64,000 nucleotides of DNA. Source: GCA-020344555 sp964548955. Lineage in GTDB: Bacteria; Planctomycetota; Phycisphaerae; UBA1845. Both the position numbers and the translations under genes were made by a program. The notes beneath the pieces were generated by a model, which saw nothing but the letters and a program-made list of their open reading frames with translations, did not search any database and had not been told where the DNA came from. Each line of letters opens with the position of its first letter. Within the stretch, counting starts at the first letter, position 1. The DNA lies in contig CAZJTP010000001.1 of assembly GCA_964548955.1 (NCBI GenBank), forward strand, positions 1 to 64,000. Direction: 5' to 3'. Positions 1 through 8,644 of the stretch are shown piece after piece.

Positions 1-2388
1 AATGGATTTGTGGGCGGCATGACGATCTCGGGTTACGAGCTGTATGTCTATCGCAGTTCACTTGATCCCCAGCCCGGCTTGGCGGACGTTCATGTCGAGC
101 TGTGGGATGGTGATCCGTTTCAGGTATATGACACGCCCGCCCACGGGTATTCCGGGGCGGTGATCTCGGGCACCGAAGCGGACTTCCTGAACATTCCGTA
201 CAACACTCACCTATGGCTGACAGCGGAATTCGATCCCGAGATCGTGATCCCCAACGAGCGTGTCTGGATGGTGATCACGTCCAACGCCTGCCAGCTCGGT
301 TGGCACGTCGATTGGGGCAAACCGTTGATCGTGTCGGACGCTCCTGCTGACGTCTGGCAGGACCAGAGAGACGTTGACGGCTCCTTTAACGGCCTCGGTA
401 CTTGCTGCGATGGAAGCGGCGCGTGCGATTGCGACGGGGCGGACAACGTGCCGGGTAATGCAGACGACGATCCTTGTCCCGAGTTCGAGGGCTTCGACGA
501 TGACGACGGGCAGCGTCAGTGGTGCAGCGATGGTGATGCCGAGCATGGCACGCTGGGGTCGTGGGGCGGTCCATGCACGGGCGATCCTACCGACAAGTGT
601 TCCACCTTTGTCGCCGACGTGTTTGCGACAACGGACGTGGTTGTCTCGCTCCTGCCGGTTGCTGCGGACACGAAGGACACTACGAGCAGTAGTGAGTGGA
701 CCATCACGGACAATGAGATCACAATGGCCCAGGGCAGCCGGCCGGTGTGGTTGGAGTGGTACATAAGCGATTGGGACCCGCCCCCGTGGACCTGTACCGG
801 TGGTCCCAATGACGGCCAGCCCTGTACCAGCGACGACGATTGCCCGCCGAGCGATCCCCTCCATCCATGGGAGGCTTGGTGCCGGTGTCTCCTGAAAGCA
901 TGGCAGATAGCACTGGACACGTCGGGATACTACAGCGGTCTTGAAGGTACGCTTGCGCCGTACGAGTACGCCTGCACCAGCCACGCCCATTGCCCGCCGA
1001 TCCTTGGGTCGGGTTCGAGGTGTAAATGGAGCGATTTCTGTGAGTTTGCCCTCCTCGACACGAGTCGCAGTGACTACATATTCTACCACCCCGACGCCTT
1101 CGAGGAGCTGCCCCACCCAGAGTACTACCCAAGTTGGGGAGCTGTGATCCAGGAAGGCGATCCGATTCCAAGCCCTGGTCGGCTTTCGTACGCCGGCACG
1201 TTGGTCCTGTGGGTACCGGAGGGCGCGAAGGGTACGTTCACCATCCCGATCGAGCCGCTCCCGGACACGAACCTGCTGGATCAGAACAACCAGTTCATGC
1301 CGTTACTTGGGACCGTTCCCGCGAAGATCACGGTCGAGGTTGGCCAATGCTGCTTCGGTCTGGGTATCAAGGGCAAGCTCGGCTGCGTTGACAACATCAC
1401 CGTCGGCCAGTGCGCAGACGCCGGGTTGTGCCACGGGACCTGCAGGACCAGCGGTGATCTCTGCCTTACGGACGACGACTGCCCGCCCGGTGAGACTTGC
1501 AGCGGTGCCTGCAGCGACGACGGCAGCCTTTGTTGGACCAATAATGACTGCACCGCCGGCGCAACGTGCGAGTTCACAGCCGGCGACGCCTGCTTGCCGG
1601 ACAAGGACCTCGATTGCCCGGTTGGCCAAAACTGCGTCGTCCAAGGTGACTACATATTCTCCCCAGGTGTGACTTGCTTCGACCCGCCTTGCTTTGGCTG
1701 CGGATCCTGCGTAAATGACTCTTCGTGCGACGACGGAGATGCATGTACGGACGAACATTGCGATCTTGAGGTTACGTGCGGGTGCGTGCGCACAACCCTT
1801 TACGATCCCGAGACCGAATGCTGCAACCACTCCACGGGCGAGACGGTTACGATCAGCGACGGCAATCCCTGCACCGACGACTATTGCGATCCAAGCACCG
1901 GTGAGGTCACTCATGATATGCGACCCTGCACGGAAGACGCCGACTGCACACCCGGACTGTGCATCTTCAACAGATGCGTGTGCACCTGGGATGAGAGCTG
2001 CTGCCTGACTGACGACACCTGTCTGGCAATCCCCGCTCAACTCTGCGCCGAGCAGGAAGGATCCGTGGTCGACGCCTGCCTCGGTGATAGCGATCGCGAC
2101 GGCTTTGACGACGCCTGCAAACCGCCCTATATGCGGAACTGCTGCTTGTTTGACGGTAGCTGTGTGGAGATTACCGTTCAAGACTGCGCCGCGCAAGGGG
2201 GATACGTGGTTGACGCCTGTTTGGGTGACAACGACGGCGATGGGCGGGATGACGCCTGCGGACCGCCCGACATACCCGTGGTTTCGGCGTGGGGTCTGCT
2301 GATCACACTCCTTCTGCTTGCGGTGCTAGGCAAAGTCTACTTCGGTCGTCGCAGAGGCGCTTGCAGCACTTCATGCTTGCGTTCCTAA
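1..2388 (+). CDS. Secreted Cys-rich repeat protein with IPTL-like C-terminal sorting tail, 5' partial
   Basis: The reading frame is open from the first base, so the N-terminus lies outside the window. The visible part of about 795 residues is rich in Cys, Asp and Gly, with repeated C-x-TDDDC-type segments such as CLTDDDCPPGETC. Near the C-terminus two tandem units of about 45 residues (about 1992-2272) each begin with CCL and end in a Ca-binding-like loop, DSDRDGFDDAC and DNDGDGRDDAC. It ends with IPVVSAWG, a hydrophobic helix and FGRRR, the layout of IPTL/PEP-CTERM sorting tails. Inference: an exported, envelope-sorted protein. The molecular function is not recognisable. Confidence 0.8.
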   Translation, partial: NGFVGGMTISGYELYVYRSSLDPQPGLADVHVELWDGDPFQVYDTPAHGYSGAVISGTEADFLNIPYNTHLWLTAEFDPEIVIPNERVWMVITSNACQLGWHVDWGKPLIVSDAPADVWQDQRDVDGSFNGLGTCCDGSGACDCDGADNVPGNADDDPCPEFEGFDDDDGQRQWCSDGDAEHGTLGSWGGPCTGDPTDKCSTFVADVFATTDVVVSLLPVAADTKDTTSSSEWTITDNEITMAQGSRPVWLEWYISDWDPPPWTCTGGPNDGQPCTSDDDCPPSDPLHPWEAWCRCLLKAWQIALDTSGYYSGLEGTLAPYEYACTSHAHCPPILGSGSRCKWSDFCEFALLDTSRSDYIFYHPDAFEELPHPEYYPSWGAVIQEGDPIPSPGRLSYAGTLVLWVPEGAKGTFTIPIEPLPDTNLLDQNNQFMPLLGTVPAKITVEVGQCCFGLGIKGKLGCVDNITVGQCADAGLCHGTCRTSGDLCLTDDDCPPGETCSGACSDDGSLCWTNNDCTAGATCEFTAGDACLPDKDLDCPVGQNCVVQGDYIFSPGVTCFDPPCFGCGSCVNDSSCDDGDACTDEHCDLEVTCGCVRTTLYDPETECCNHSTGETVTISDGNPCTDDYCDPSTGEVTHDMRPCTEDADCTPGLCIFNRCVCTWDESCCLTDDTCLAIPAQLCAEQEGSVVDACLGDSDRDGFDDACKPPYMRNCCLFDGSCVEITVQDCAAQGGYVVDACLGDNDGDGRDDACGPPDIPVVSAWGLLITLLLLAVLGKVYFGRRRGACSTSCLRS

Positions 2389-2575
2389 GGTACAGGTGGT
2401 TCAGTTGCCCTGGCCCCGATCGACGAGTCATTCGGCGTATTATACGCATCCTTTGGAATACCTGCGTCTTGCTGTTGGACGCGTAATACTTGTGGAACCG
2501 GATGCGGCTCGCCGAAGACCGCTCCTTGACAGTCGCGGCTCTGATCAAGGGCGCAGTTTGATATTGAGATCCGTA
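2389..2575. other. Convergent intergenic region
   Basis: This is the 187-base gap between the convergent secreted protein and cyclophilin genes. It contains a small palindrome, GCGTATTATACGC, at 2435-2447. No clear U-tract terminator is seen. Confidence 0.4.
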
Positions 2576-3571
2576 TTACGGGAGTTCGTCGTGTGGTGCG
2601 TCGATGATGCGCACGTTGCGCATGTACATTCGTTCAATGGGCCGACCCTGCTCGTCGACAGGGGTAGTCATCAGGCGGTCAAGCGTCTCGTACGAGTCCT
2701 CGCCGACCAGCTCGCCGAAGACGGTGTAGCGTCCGTCCCACTCCTTTTGACGCGTGTTGCAAATGAAGAACTGGCAACTGGCGGAGTCGGGGTTGTCCTC
2801 GAGCAGGGCCATCGCCACCGTGCCTTTCCGGATGGGGTGGCCGTTGAACTCAGCCGCAAGGCGTTTGCCGTCCGTTCGGATGCCCGTTCCGTCACCGCGT
2901 GGACACCCGCCCTGCAGGAAGTATCCCGGCTCTATACGGTGAAACGTCTTGCCGGTGTAGAAACCGGATTTGACCAGGTCGAGATAATTGGCTACGTGCT
3001 GCGGGGCATCGGCATAGAAAAACCGAAGCGTCATGGTCCCCTTGTCCGTGATGATTTCCGCACGGTTCAGCGGGGCGATCATGAGCACCACTGTTTCGGT
3101 GTTCACCCTACCACCGTAGGGCTGCCATGTAATGCGGTACTGCCCGGCTCCACGAAGAGCCGGGAAGTAATCCCGCAGATTCAGCGTAATACCGACGCTG
3201 CTTCGCGGAGCGATCAACAGAATCGGGGCTTCCGTGCTCGCCCGATAGCCGAGAGGCTGCTCCCAACGCCGCCCGGATTCCGTAGTGACTGTCACAGCGG
3301 AAGTTGAACTGTCACTGAAAACATGGCAGAGCGGGAGCCCAAGCTCCGGTGAGGGTATTGTAGGTTCCTTGCCGGGTACTGTCAGAGTAATCGGCTCGTC
3401 GCTGACGTTCTCGATAGAGAACCGGATCCAGACGGATTGCCCCATTGGAATGTGGTGCGATACCGGGCGCAGGGCCGCGCGTATACCGGGGATAATAGTG
3501 ATTTGCTGCGCCAAAGCCGGGGCTGAAAGAACGGCAACGGACAACGTTACGCAAAGACGATTGATGAGCAT
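2576..3571 (-). CDS. Exported cyclophilin-type peptidyl-prolyl cis-trans isomerase
   Basis: The 331-residue protein starts with a signal peptide (MLINRLCVTLSVAVLSAPALA, residues 1-21). About 140 residues of beta-rich, non-catalytic sequence follow, and then a cyclophilin domain from about residue 168 to the end. The family core FHRIEPGYFLQGG, the GTVAM segment and the SQFFI-like SCQFFIC are visible. It should isomerise X-Pro bonds in proteins outside the cytoplasm. The start at 3571 was preferred over an upstream in-frame ATG because it begins the signal peptide and has GAGGG upstream. It is divergent from nadC. The extra N-terminal domain resembles those of other planctomycete cyclophilins, but its role is unknown. 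Confidence 0.9.
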   Translation of the reverse strand: MLINRLCVTLSVAVLSAPALAQQITIIPGIRAALRPVSHHIPMGQSVWIRFSIENVSDEPITLTVPGKEPTIPSPELGLPLCHVFSDSSTSAVTVTTESGRRWEQPLGYRASTEAPILLIAPRSSVGITLNLRDYFPALRGAGQYRITWQPYGGRVNTETVVLMIAPLNRAEIITDKGTMTLRFFYADAPQHVANYLDLVKSGFYTGKTFHRIEPGYFLQGGCPRGDGTGIRTDGKRLAAEFNGHPIRKGTVAMALLEDNPDSASCQFFICNTRQKEWDGRYTVFGELVGEDSYETLDRLMTTPVDEQGRPIERMYMRNVRIIDAPHDELP

Positions 3572-4002
3572 AAGACGTTGAGAACCCTCACAAGCGAGCG
3601 CACTACGCACTACGCAAGCCGCCATTGTCGTGGGTATGATTCGTTTGTCCACCCTCAGAGCCATCCGAGTACAGACCGAGCCCACTGCTCCTCACGTTGT
3701 TCTACCCATTGGTTGCCGTCAAGTTGCGATCCCTTCGTCCGGTTGGGACGGATACACCACCATGGACGTCAGTAGCTGGTCGTCCCAGGCAACCGCTCGC
3801 CACGCCGGAGCCCGTTCGGACTACGAACACAGTATGCATCGGTTCGGGCGGATCAGCCTGTTGCAGCGTTCAAACGCCGTCATACCCAAGCCGCCGCCGT
3901 TGTCGGACGGGTGGCAGCGCAATTCGAGTGCACGGTCGTTGTTTCGTAGATGATCGAATAACGCCCGTTGCAGGACGGGCACACACCGTTGACAATCGTG
4001 CG
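3572..4002. other. Divergent intergenic region between cyclophilin gene and nadC
   Basis: About 430 bases that should hold both promoters. No convincing -35/-10 pair was found. A perfect 6-bp hairpin (GCCCGT, loop TGCAGG, ACGGGC) lies at 3963-3980, just before nadC. A short minus-strand frame with a CPSC motif overlaps it (see the rejected list). Confidence 0.4.
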
Positions 4003-4887
4003 ATGAGTATTTGCGACGACCAAAGTGTCATCCGGCTTATCGATTCGGCGAAGCGTGAAGACCTCGGCTCGGGTGATCTGTCGACCGGTCTGATCGCCGA
4101 TCCGGGTGCGCCGGCTACGTTTCGGTTGATCGCGAAGCAGCCGGGCGTCTTCGCGGGTCGAGAGATTGCGCCGGTCGTGTTGCGATCGTATGATCCAGCC
4201 ATCGACATCGACTGGGCTAATCTTGGCAGCGACGGCGCAACGATTGCCGCGGCACCGGCGGAGCTGGCGACGATCCGTGGACCGGTCGGTCCGATCCTGT
4301 CGGCCGAGCGCGTCCTGCTCAACTTCCTCCAACGCCTCTGCGGTATTGCAACACTCACACGGACGTATGTCGACGCGGTCAACGGGACGGGCGCGGACAT
4401 ATTCGACACGCGTAAGACGACACCAGGTTGGCGCAAGCTCGAGAAATATGCAGTGCGCTGCGGCGGCGGCCACAATCACCGCGAGGGTCTCTTTGACGCG
4501 GTGCTTATCAAGGACAATCACCTTGTCGGCGTGGAAGAGGTGGGGCTTGCGGCACACGTCTTTGACTTGCTGAACCGTCTGGATGCGACAGGTGCCAAGC
4601 CCGCCTTCGTTGAGGTGGAGGCGGATACGCTCGCTCAGGTGGAGGAGCTGCTCAAAGTCGTCGGTCTTGACGTCATTCTGCTCGACAACTTTTCGGTTGA
4701 CGACCTGCGCAGTGCTGTTGCGTTGCGCGATCGCCGTGGTCTGCGTGGGAAGGTCGCGCTGGAGGCGTCCGGCGGAATCACACTGGACAGTGTCAGAGGC
4801 GTGGCCGAAGCGGGCGTGGACCGGATCTCCGTCGGCGCGATCACACACTCAGCGACTGCGCTCGATTTATCCGTGGAGCGCGTCTGA
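4003..4887 (+). CDS. nadC: Nicotinate-nucleotide diphosphorylase (carboxylating), quinolinate phosphoribosyltransferase
   Basis: The 294-residue protein matches the usual length of NadC, which converts quinolinate and PRPP to nicotinate mononucleotide, CO2 and PPi in de novo NAD synthesis. The N-terminal segment has LGSGDLST, followed by the lid region, LSAERVLLNFLQRLCGIAT, DTRKTTPGWR, and the active-site run GGGHNHREGLFDAVLIKDNH, with the late EASGGI and SVGAITHS phosphate-binding loops. The start at 4003 gives the family N-terminus; upstream in-frame sequence has no family character. No strong Shine-Dalgarno is visible. Its stop overlaps the next start as TGATG, so the two are translationally coupled. 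Confidence 0.95.
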   Translation: MSICDDQSVIRLIDSAKREDLGSGDLSTGLIADPGAPATFRLIAKQPGVFAGREIAPVVLRSYDPAIDIDWANLGSDGATIAAAPAELATIRGPVGPILSAERVLLNFLQRLCGIATLTRTYVDAVNGTGADIFDTRKTTPGWRKLEKYAVRCGGGHNHREGLFDAVLIKDNHLVGVEEVGLAAHVFDLLNRLDATGAKPAFVEVEADTLAQVEELLKVVGLDVILLDNFSVDDLRSAVALRDRRGLRGKVALEASGGITLDSVRGVAEAGVDRISVGAITHSATALDLSVERV

Positions 4888-5948
4888 TGCTTGCCGGTGG
4901 AGCGTTCGGGTACCTGGTCGATTACGTCCTGTGGTGGGTGTTGTGCCTCTCGCTGCTGGTTCACACGTGGTGCTTCTTTCGCTTCTTCCCCAGGAAAAGG
5001 TATCGCAAAAGTGGTCTGGTCATCGGCAACGGACTTGTGTTCGTGTCCATGCTGGGCGTCGCGGCGCTTATGGCTGAGAGTTATTACCGGTTCGTTTGCG
5101 TTGAGACCGATGCCTTTGGTGTGTCATTGCCGGCGCAGAGGTGGTTTGCGTTGCACACCCGGTTGAACTCCCTCGGCTGCCGTGACAAGGAATGGACGAT
5201 TGAGAAGCCCGCCGGCGTGCGGCGCATCGCGTTTGTGGGAGATTCCTTTGCATACGGTTGGGGGATCGAGCGGGTCGGGGATCGCTTCCCCGATCTGGTT
5301 TATGCGATGTTCGAGCGGAAATCGCCGGGGACGGTTGAAGTGATGAACGTCGCCAAGCCCGGCTGGGACACCGGTGCGCAGTTGCAGCCGATCGTGGACA
5401 TGATCGAGGTCTACGGTGTGGATGAGGTTGTGCTATGTTACGTGGCCAACGACATCGAGAAGCTGCTGCCGCGGACGGTGGAATTCGATCCGATCCGCCC
5501 GCCGACGCCGAAGCTGCTCAATCCTACGACGTCGTGCCTTGTCGATTACCTCTTCCATCGAATTTCGGTGCCACGGGCGGACACCGTGAGTGGCTATCAC
5601 GATTGGCTGGCTGACGGATTCGCCGACGAGACAATCTGGCGACAGCATCAGCAGCAGCTATATGCCATCATCCAGCAGTGCCGGGATCATGACGTTACGT
5701 TGCGCGTTGTGCTCTTGCCGTTTATTCGCGTAAACGGCGAGAGGTTTCAGCCGGCGGGTATCCATGCCGCCCTTCACGGCTTTTTCCAAGCCAACAATGT
5801 TCAAGTGCTCGATTTACTACCGACCATCGCCGGCCATAATCCCACCGACTTGATGGTCAACAACCACGACGCCCACCCCAACGAGCTGGCCAACAAGCTC
5901 TATACCCACGCCATCCGGCAGGCGTTCTATGCAACGCTTGGATCGTAA
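4887..5948 (+). CDS. Membrane-anchored SGNH/GDSL-family hydrolase
   Basis: The 353-residue protein has two hydrophobic N-terminal segments (about residues 8-30 and 44-63), then a soluble SGNH hydrolase fold. GDS places the nucleophile at Ser120. A VANDIE segment supplies the Asn block, and DAHPN near residues 328-332 supplies the Asp/His pair. Such domains hydrolyse or transfer acyl groups on carbohydrates or lipids. With this topology the domain probably faces the periplasm and may act on an exported polysaccharide, which is inference. Its start overlaps the nadC stop by one base, so it is co-transcribed with an unrelated NAD enzyme. Confidence 0.8.
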   Translation: MLAGGAFGYLVDYVLWWVLCLSLLVHTWCFFRFFPRKRYRKSGLVIGNGLVFVSMLGVAALMAESYYRFVCVETDAFGVSLPAQRWFALHTRLNSLGCRDKEWTIEKPAGVRRIAFVGDSFAYGWGIERVGDRFPDLVYAMFERKSPGTVEVMNVAKPGWDTGAQLQPIVDMIEVYGVDEVVLCYVANDIEKLLPRTVEFDPIRPPTPKLLNPTTSCLVDYLFHRISVPRADTVSGYHDWLADGFADETIWRQHQQQLYAIIQQCRDHDVTLRVVLLPFIRVNGERFQPAGIHAALHGFFQANNVQVLDLLPTIAGHNPTDLMVNNHDAHPNELANKLYTHAIRQAFYATLGS

Positions 5949-6273
5949 CAGACTGTTGGTGGGCGTGTTGCCACCTGAAGGGGTATTGCCCGTGCCAAGT
6001 TCGCCCTGTGCTCTGCGGGGTCCAAGTCCGTCGCAGGAGACGAGGCGTGTAGCGTCCACCCCAAGCCTCTCCCGATTCATCAGAATGGCGGACGGAGAGT
6101 CCAACAACCGGTAGGGTCTCCCGGCGCGCCGGGATGCGGACCACCCTCCCCGATGCCGCGGCTGCGCACCCCGCCAGGGTCCGGGATTCAGCAAATACCG
6201 TGCCGAACAGGATTAGACTCATCCCCGTTTCGCATCTCCGATCCGGGAAGCGGATTCCACGCGTGCCGTTGAG
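5949..6273. other. Convergent intergenic region with a perfect 16-bp palindrome
   Basis: About 325 bases between the SGNH gene (+) and dapF (-). TCCCGGCGCGCCGGGA at 6119-6134 is a perfect palindrome. No T-tract follows on either strand, so it is not a standard terminator. A minus-strand frame begins with a short hydrophobic stretch, but nothing conserved is recognisable. Confidence 0.5.
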
Positions 6274-7140
6274 TCAGCCGTGCCAATTACCGGTGAAGAC
6301 TTCGACGGCGGGGCCGGTCATGTAGACGTGATCGTTGTCCGCCCACTCGAGATCGAGGTCGCCGCCGGGCAATGTTGCCGTGATCTTCCTCCGTGTTCGC
6401 TTCGTCACCGAGCCGGCGACGCAGACAGCGCATGCGCCGGTTCCGCAGGCGCGGGTCGCGCCGCTCCCGCGTTCCCAGGTCCTCATCGTAACGTGCCGGG
6501 GTGAGTCGACGCGGACGAAGTGAGTGTTGACGCCCTCGGGAAACTCGGGGGCGTGTTCAAAGTTCGGACCGATGTTGTCGAGATCGATCGAGACGAGATC
6601 GTCGACGAAGACAACAGCATGAGGGTTGCCCATCGAAACGCAGGTGATGACGTACTCTGTATGAAGCTCCGCGCAGGCTGAAGCCTGCGGATAGCTCTGA
6701 CGGAGGTGGAACGGGTGATCGATGATCCGGTCCACCGGAATCGTCGACGGAATCTCAGACGCCGCGAGCGCCGGCCGGCTCATGTCGACCCGCACGGATC
6801 GCACTACACCGTCAACTACATGGCACTCAGCAACCTTCATGCCGGCATCGGTGTCGATCCGAACTTCGGGGCCGGGTGTCAGGCCGCGTTCAACGGCGTA
6901 CTTGGCGACGCATCGGATACCATTGCCGCACATCCGGGCCCGCGAGCCGTCAGAGTTGTACACGGTCATGCGGACATCCGCTGCCTCGGACCGCCCGATC
7001 AGAATCAGACCGTCACTACCGATCCCCGTGTGGCGATCGGAGACCGCATGGGCCAGCACCGGCGGGTTCTCGACATGCTCTTCAAAAACGTTGACGCAGA
7101 CGTAGTCATTGCCCAGCCCGTGCATCTTCGTGAACTTCAT
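6274..7140 (-). CDS. dapF: Diaminopimelate epimerase with an in-frame repeat insertion
   Basis: The 288-residue protein interconverts LL- and meso-diaminopimelate for lysine and peptidoglycan synthesis. The N-terminus MKFTKMHGLGNDYV is canonical. Catalytic cysteines are Cys71 in MCGNGIRC and Cys232 in ACGTGACA. SMGNPHAV and GVNTHFV are present. Residues about 149-159 (SYPQASACAEL) precede the SMGNPHAV strand and are encoded by a palindromic element at 6664-6696, so this looks like a repeat captured in a tolerant loop. Both catalytic motifs are intact and the gene should work. It lies 169 bases downstream of the last flagellar-locus gene on the same strand. Confidence 0.95.
   Translation of the reverse strand: MKFTKMHGLGNDYVCVNVFEEHVENPPVLAHAVSDRHTGIGSDGLILIGRSEAADVRMTVYNSDGSRARMCGNGIRCVAKYAVERGLTPGPEVRIDTDAGMKVAECHVVDGVVRSVRVDMSRPALAASEIPSTIPVDRIIDHPFHLRQSYPQASACAELHTEYVITCVSMGNPHAVVFVDDLVSIDLDNIGPNFEHAPEFPEGVNTHFVRVDSPRHVTMRTWERGSGATRACGTGACAVCVAGSVTKRTRRKITATLPGGDLDLEWADNDHVYMTGPAVEVFTGNWHG
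6664..6696. repeat. Palindromic repeat of the GCAGRCTGAAGYCTGC type, inside dapF
   Basis: GCAGGCTGAAGCCTGC at 6673-6688 is a 6-bp inverted repeat with a TGAA loop. The element keeps the dapF frame and encodes about eleven residues. A sister copy with two differences is at 61069-61084. Confidence 0.7.
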
Positions 7141-7309
7141 GTTGGGGATTGTACGGTGCGGCTATCGAACGGAAAACTTCCGGAAATCCCGGTCCAATGT
7201 CTTGTGATCGGAGGATGGAACATCGATAGTGCGCTGTGCTTCGCAGCACTTGCGTTTGGGGCTGGGAAGGAAGCGTTGATACGTGCTGTATGTGCGCCTG
7301 GTGCAAGTG

Positions 7310-7696
7310 TTATGCTTCGAGATCGACATGCAGTTGACCGTCTTTCCCCATTGTGATGCCGCCGGCGGTGGACTCATCGGTGGATTCGGGCGTAGCCTTC
7401 TCTTCCTTGAAAGCACGCCCTTCACTACCGCTTCCCTCGGCGTCGGTGAAGACAGCCATGTCGTCGTCGTTGGTCTCGACCGTGCTGCCGGCCTCATCAA
7501 TGGTCTTGATCTGGCGACTGGCCCCGTGGGCCTGGCCGGCGCGACGGGCATCCCGTTCTTTCGCCACTTCCCGCGCTTGCACACCGGTCTGAGCGGCGGA
7601 GGAGGGTAAATCCGGAGCTATTTCCGACACGGCAGCACTCCGTCTGACCACGCTTATGGCGCCCGCGCGTAGGACGGTGCGGCGATGTCCACGCAC
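7310..7696 (-). CDS. Small acidic protein at the end of the flagellar locus, function unknown
   Basis: A 128-residue protein, 58 bases downstream of fliA on the same strand. The N-terminal half is basic and Ala/Arg-rich; the middle is acidic and low in complexity (VETNDDDMAVFTDAEG). The tail GGITMGKDGQLHVDLEA looks more ordered. There is no signal peptide or membrane segment. The position after fliA suggests a flagellar accessory role, but I do not recognise the family. The exact start is uncertain. Confidence 0.55.
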   Translation of the reverse strand: MRGHRRTVLRAGAISVVRRSAAVSEIAPDLPSSAAQTGVQAREVAKERDARRAGQAHGASRQIKTIDEAGSTVETNDDDMAVFTDAEGSGSEGRAFKEEKATPESTDESTAGGITMGKDGQLHVDLEA

Positions 7697-7754
7697 CCCT
7701 TAGAACTATCGACGAATCCAGCGTCTCTCGCTAGTTCCAGCCGTTCGGGTGCGC

Positions 7755-8537
7755 CTAATGAGTGAATTCCTTTCGTCGCAGTTCGAGCTGTTCCTTCAGC
7801 CGGATCAGGATTGCCGAGTGCATCTGTGAGACGCGACTCTCCGACAAGTCAAGCGTCATCCCGATTTCCTTCATCGTCATCTCTTCATAGTAGTAGAGGA
7901 TCAGGATGAGGCGTTCCGCGCGTGTCAGGCCGCGGGTGATCAGCTCCTTGAGATCCTTCTGTTGAATCTCGAGGATCGGATTCTTGCCGCGTTTGTCCTC
8001 AATGACATCGATTTCGCAGACATCTTTGTTCGAGTCGGTTTCGCTGTATTTGCGAGAGAGAGAGACCTGGGTAACGGCCGTTGCGTCGCGCACGAGCTTG
8101 TCAAACTCTGATCGGGTCAACTCAAGTCGCTTGGCGATCTCCGCCTCGGACGGTGCGCGGCCCAGGAGCGACTGCAGTTCTCGGGCGACACGTTCAAGGT
8201 TATGAGCGCGGCTGCGCACCAACCTGGGAACCCAATCCATGGCCCGCAGTTCATCAAGAATGGCCCCGCGAATGCGCGGCGCGCAGTAGGTCTCAAACTT
8301 GACACCCCGGCTAAGATCATACGCCTCGATTGCGTCCATCAGGCCGAAGATGCCGGCTGACATCAGATCGTCCGGATCGATCTCGTCCGGCAGCTTGGTG
8401 CCAATGCGCTCCGCGTTGTACTTGACGATGGGGAGATAGTTCTCCATCAGAATGTTTCGCAACGACCGGTCGCCTCTGGCTTTGAACCGACGCCACACCT
8501 CAGAAATGTCGGCTTTCTCCACCGCTGTCCGCATCAA
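7755..8537 (-). CDS. fliA: RNA polymerase sigma factor for flagellar operon (sigma-28, FliA/WhiG family)
   Basis: The 260-residue length fits the family. Region 2 holds DDLMSAGIFGLMDAIEAYD followed by RGVKFETYCAPRIRGAILDE. A DWVPR segment marks the FliA 2.4/3.0 boundary, and region 4 has LTRAERLILILYYYEEMT and LSESRVSQMHS for -35 recognition. In characterised systems it directs late flagellar genes (flagellin, chemotaxis) once FlgM is exported. No flgM or flagellin gene lies in this window, so its targets are elsewhere. It is near the promoter-distal end of the flagellar transcript, after flhF and flhG. Confidence 0.95.
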   Translation of the reverse strand: MMRTAVEKADISEVWRRFKARGDRSLRNILMENYLPIVKYNAERIGTKLPDEIDPDDLMSAGIFGLMDAIEAYDLSRGVKFETYCAPRIRGAILDELRAMDWVPRLVRSRAHNLERVARELQSLLGRAPSEAEIAKRLELTRSEFDKLVRDATAVTQVSLSRKYSETDSNKDVCEIDVIEDKRGKNPILEIQQKDLKELITRGLTRAERLILILYYYEEMTMKEIGMTLDLSESRVSQMHSAILIRLKEQLELRRKEFTH

Positions 8538-8644
8538 ACCTGCTCCTTTTGAATCCTCTCACGCCCGATTACAAGATGCCGAAGAGCGATATTTAACCAA
8601 CAGGTACGTCCCCAAAGGATCGAGCTTTCACAGCAAAAGAATCC

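Noticed and set aside
3880..3984. Minus-strand short frame with a CPSCNGRYSIIYE motif before nadC
   Set aside because: It would start with GTG, has no ribosome-binding site, overlaps the hairpin at 3963-3980, and the sequence after the CxxC is not domain-like.
5857..6222. Minus-strand 121-residue frame starting with a short hydrophobic stretch
   Set aside because: It overlaps the SGNH gene, lacks a ribosome-binding site and has a composition typical of antisense GC-rich frames.
7168..7195. Weak CCGG hairpin with TTTT between the flagellar locus and dapF
   Set aside because: The stem is four pairs only; the transcript may continue into dapF.
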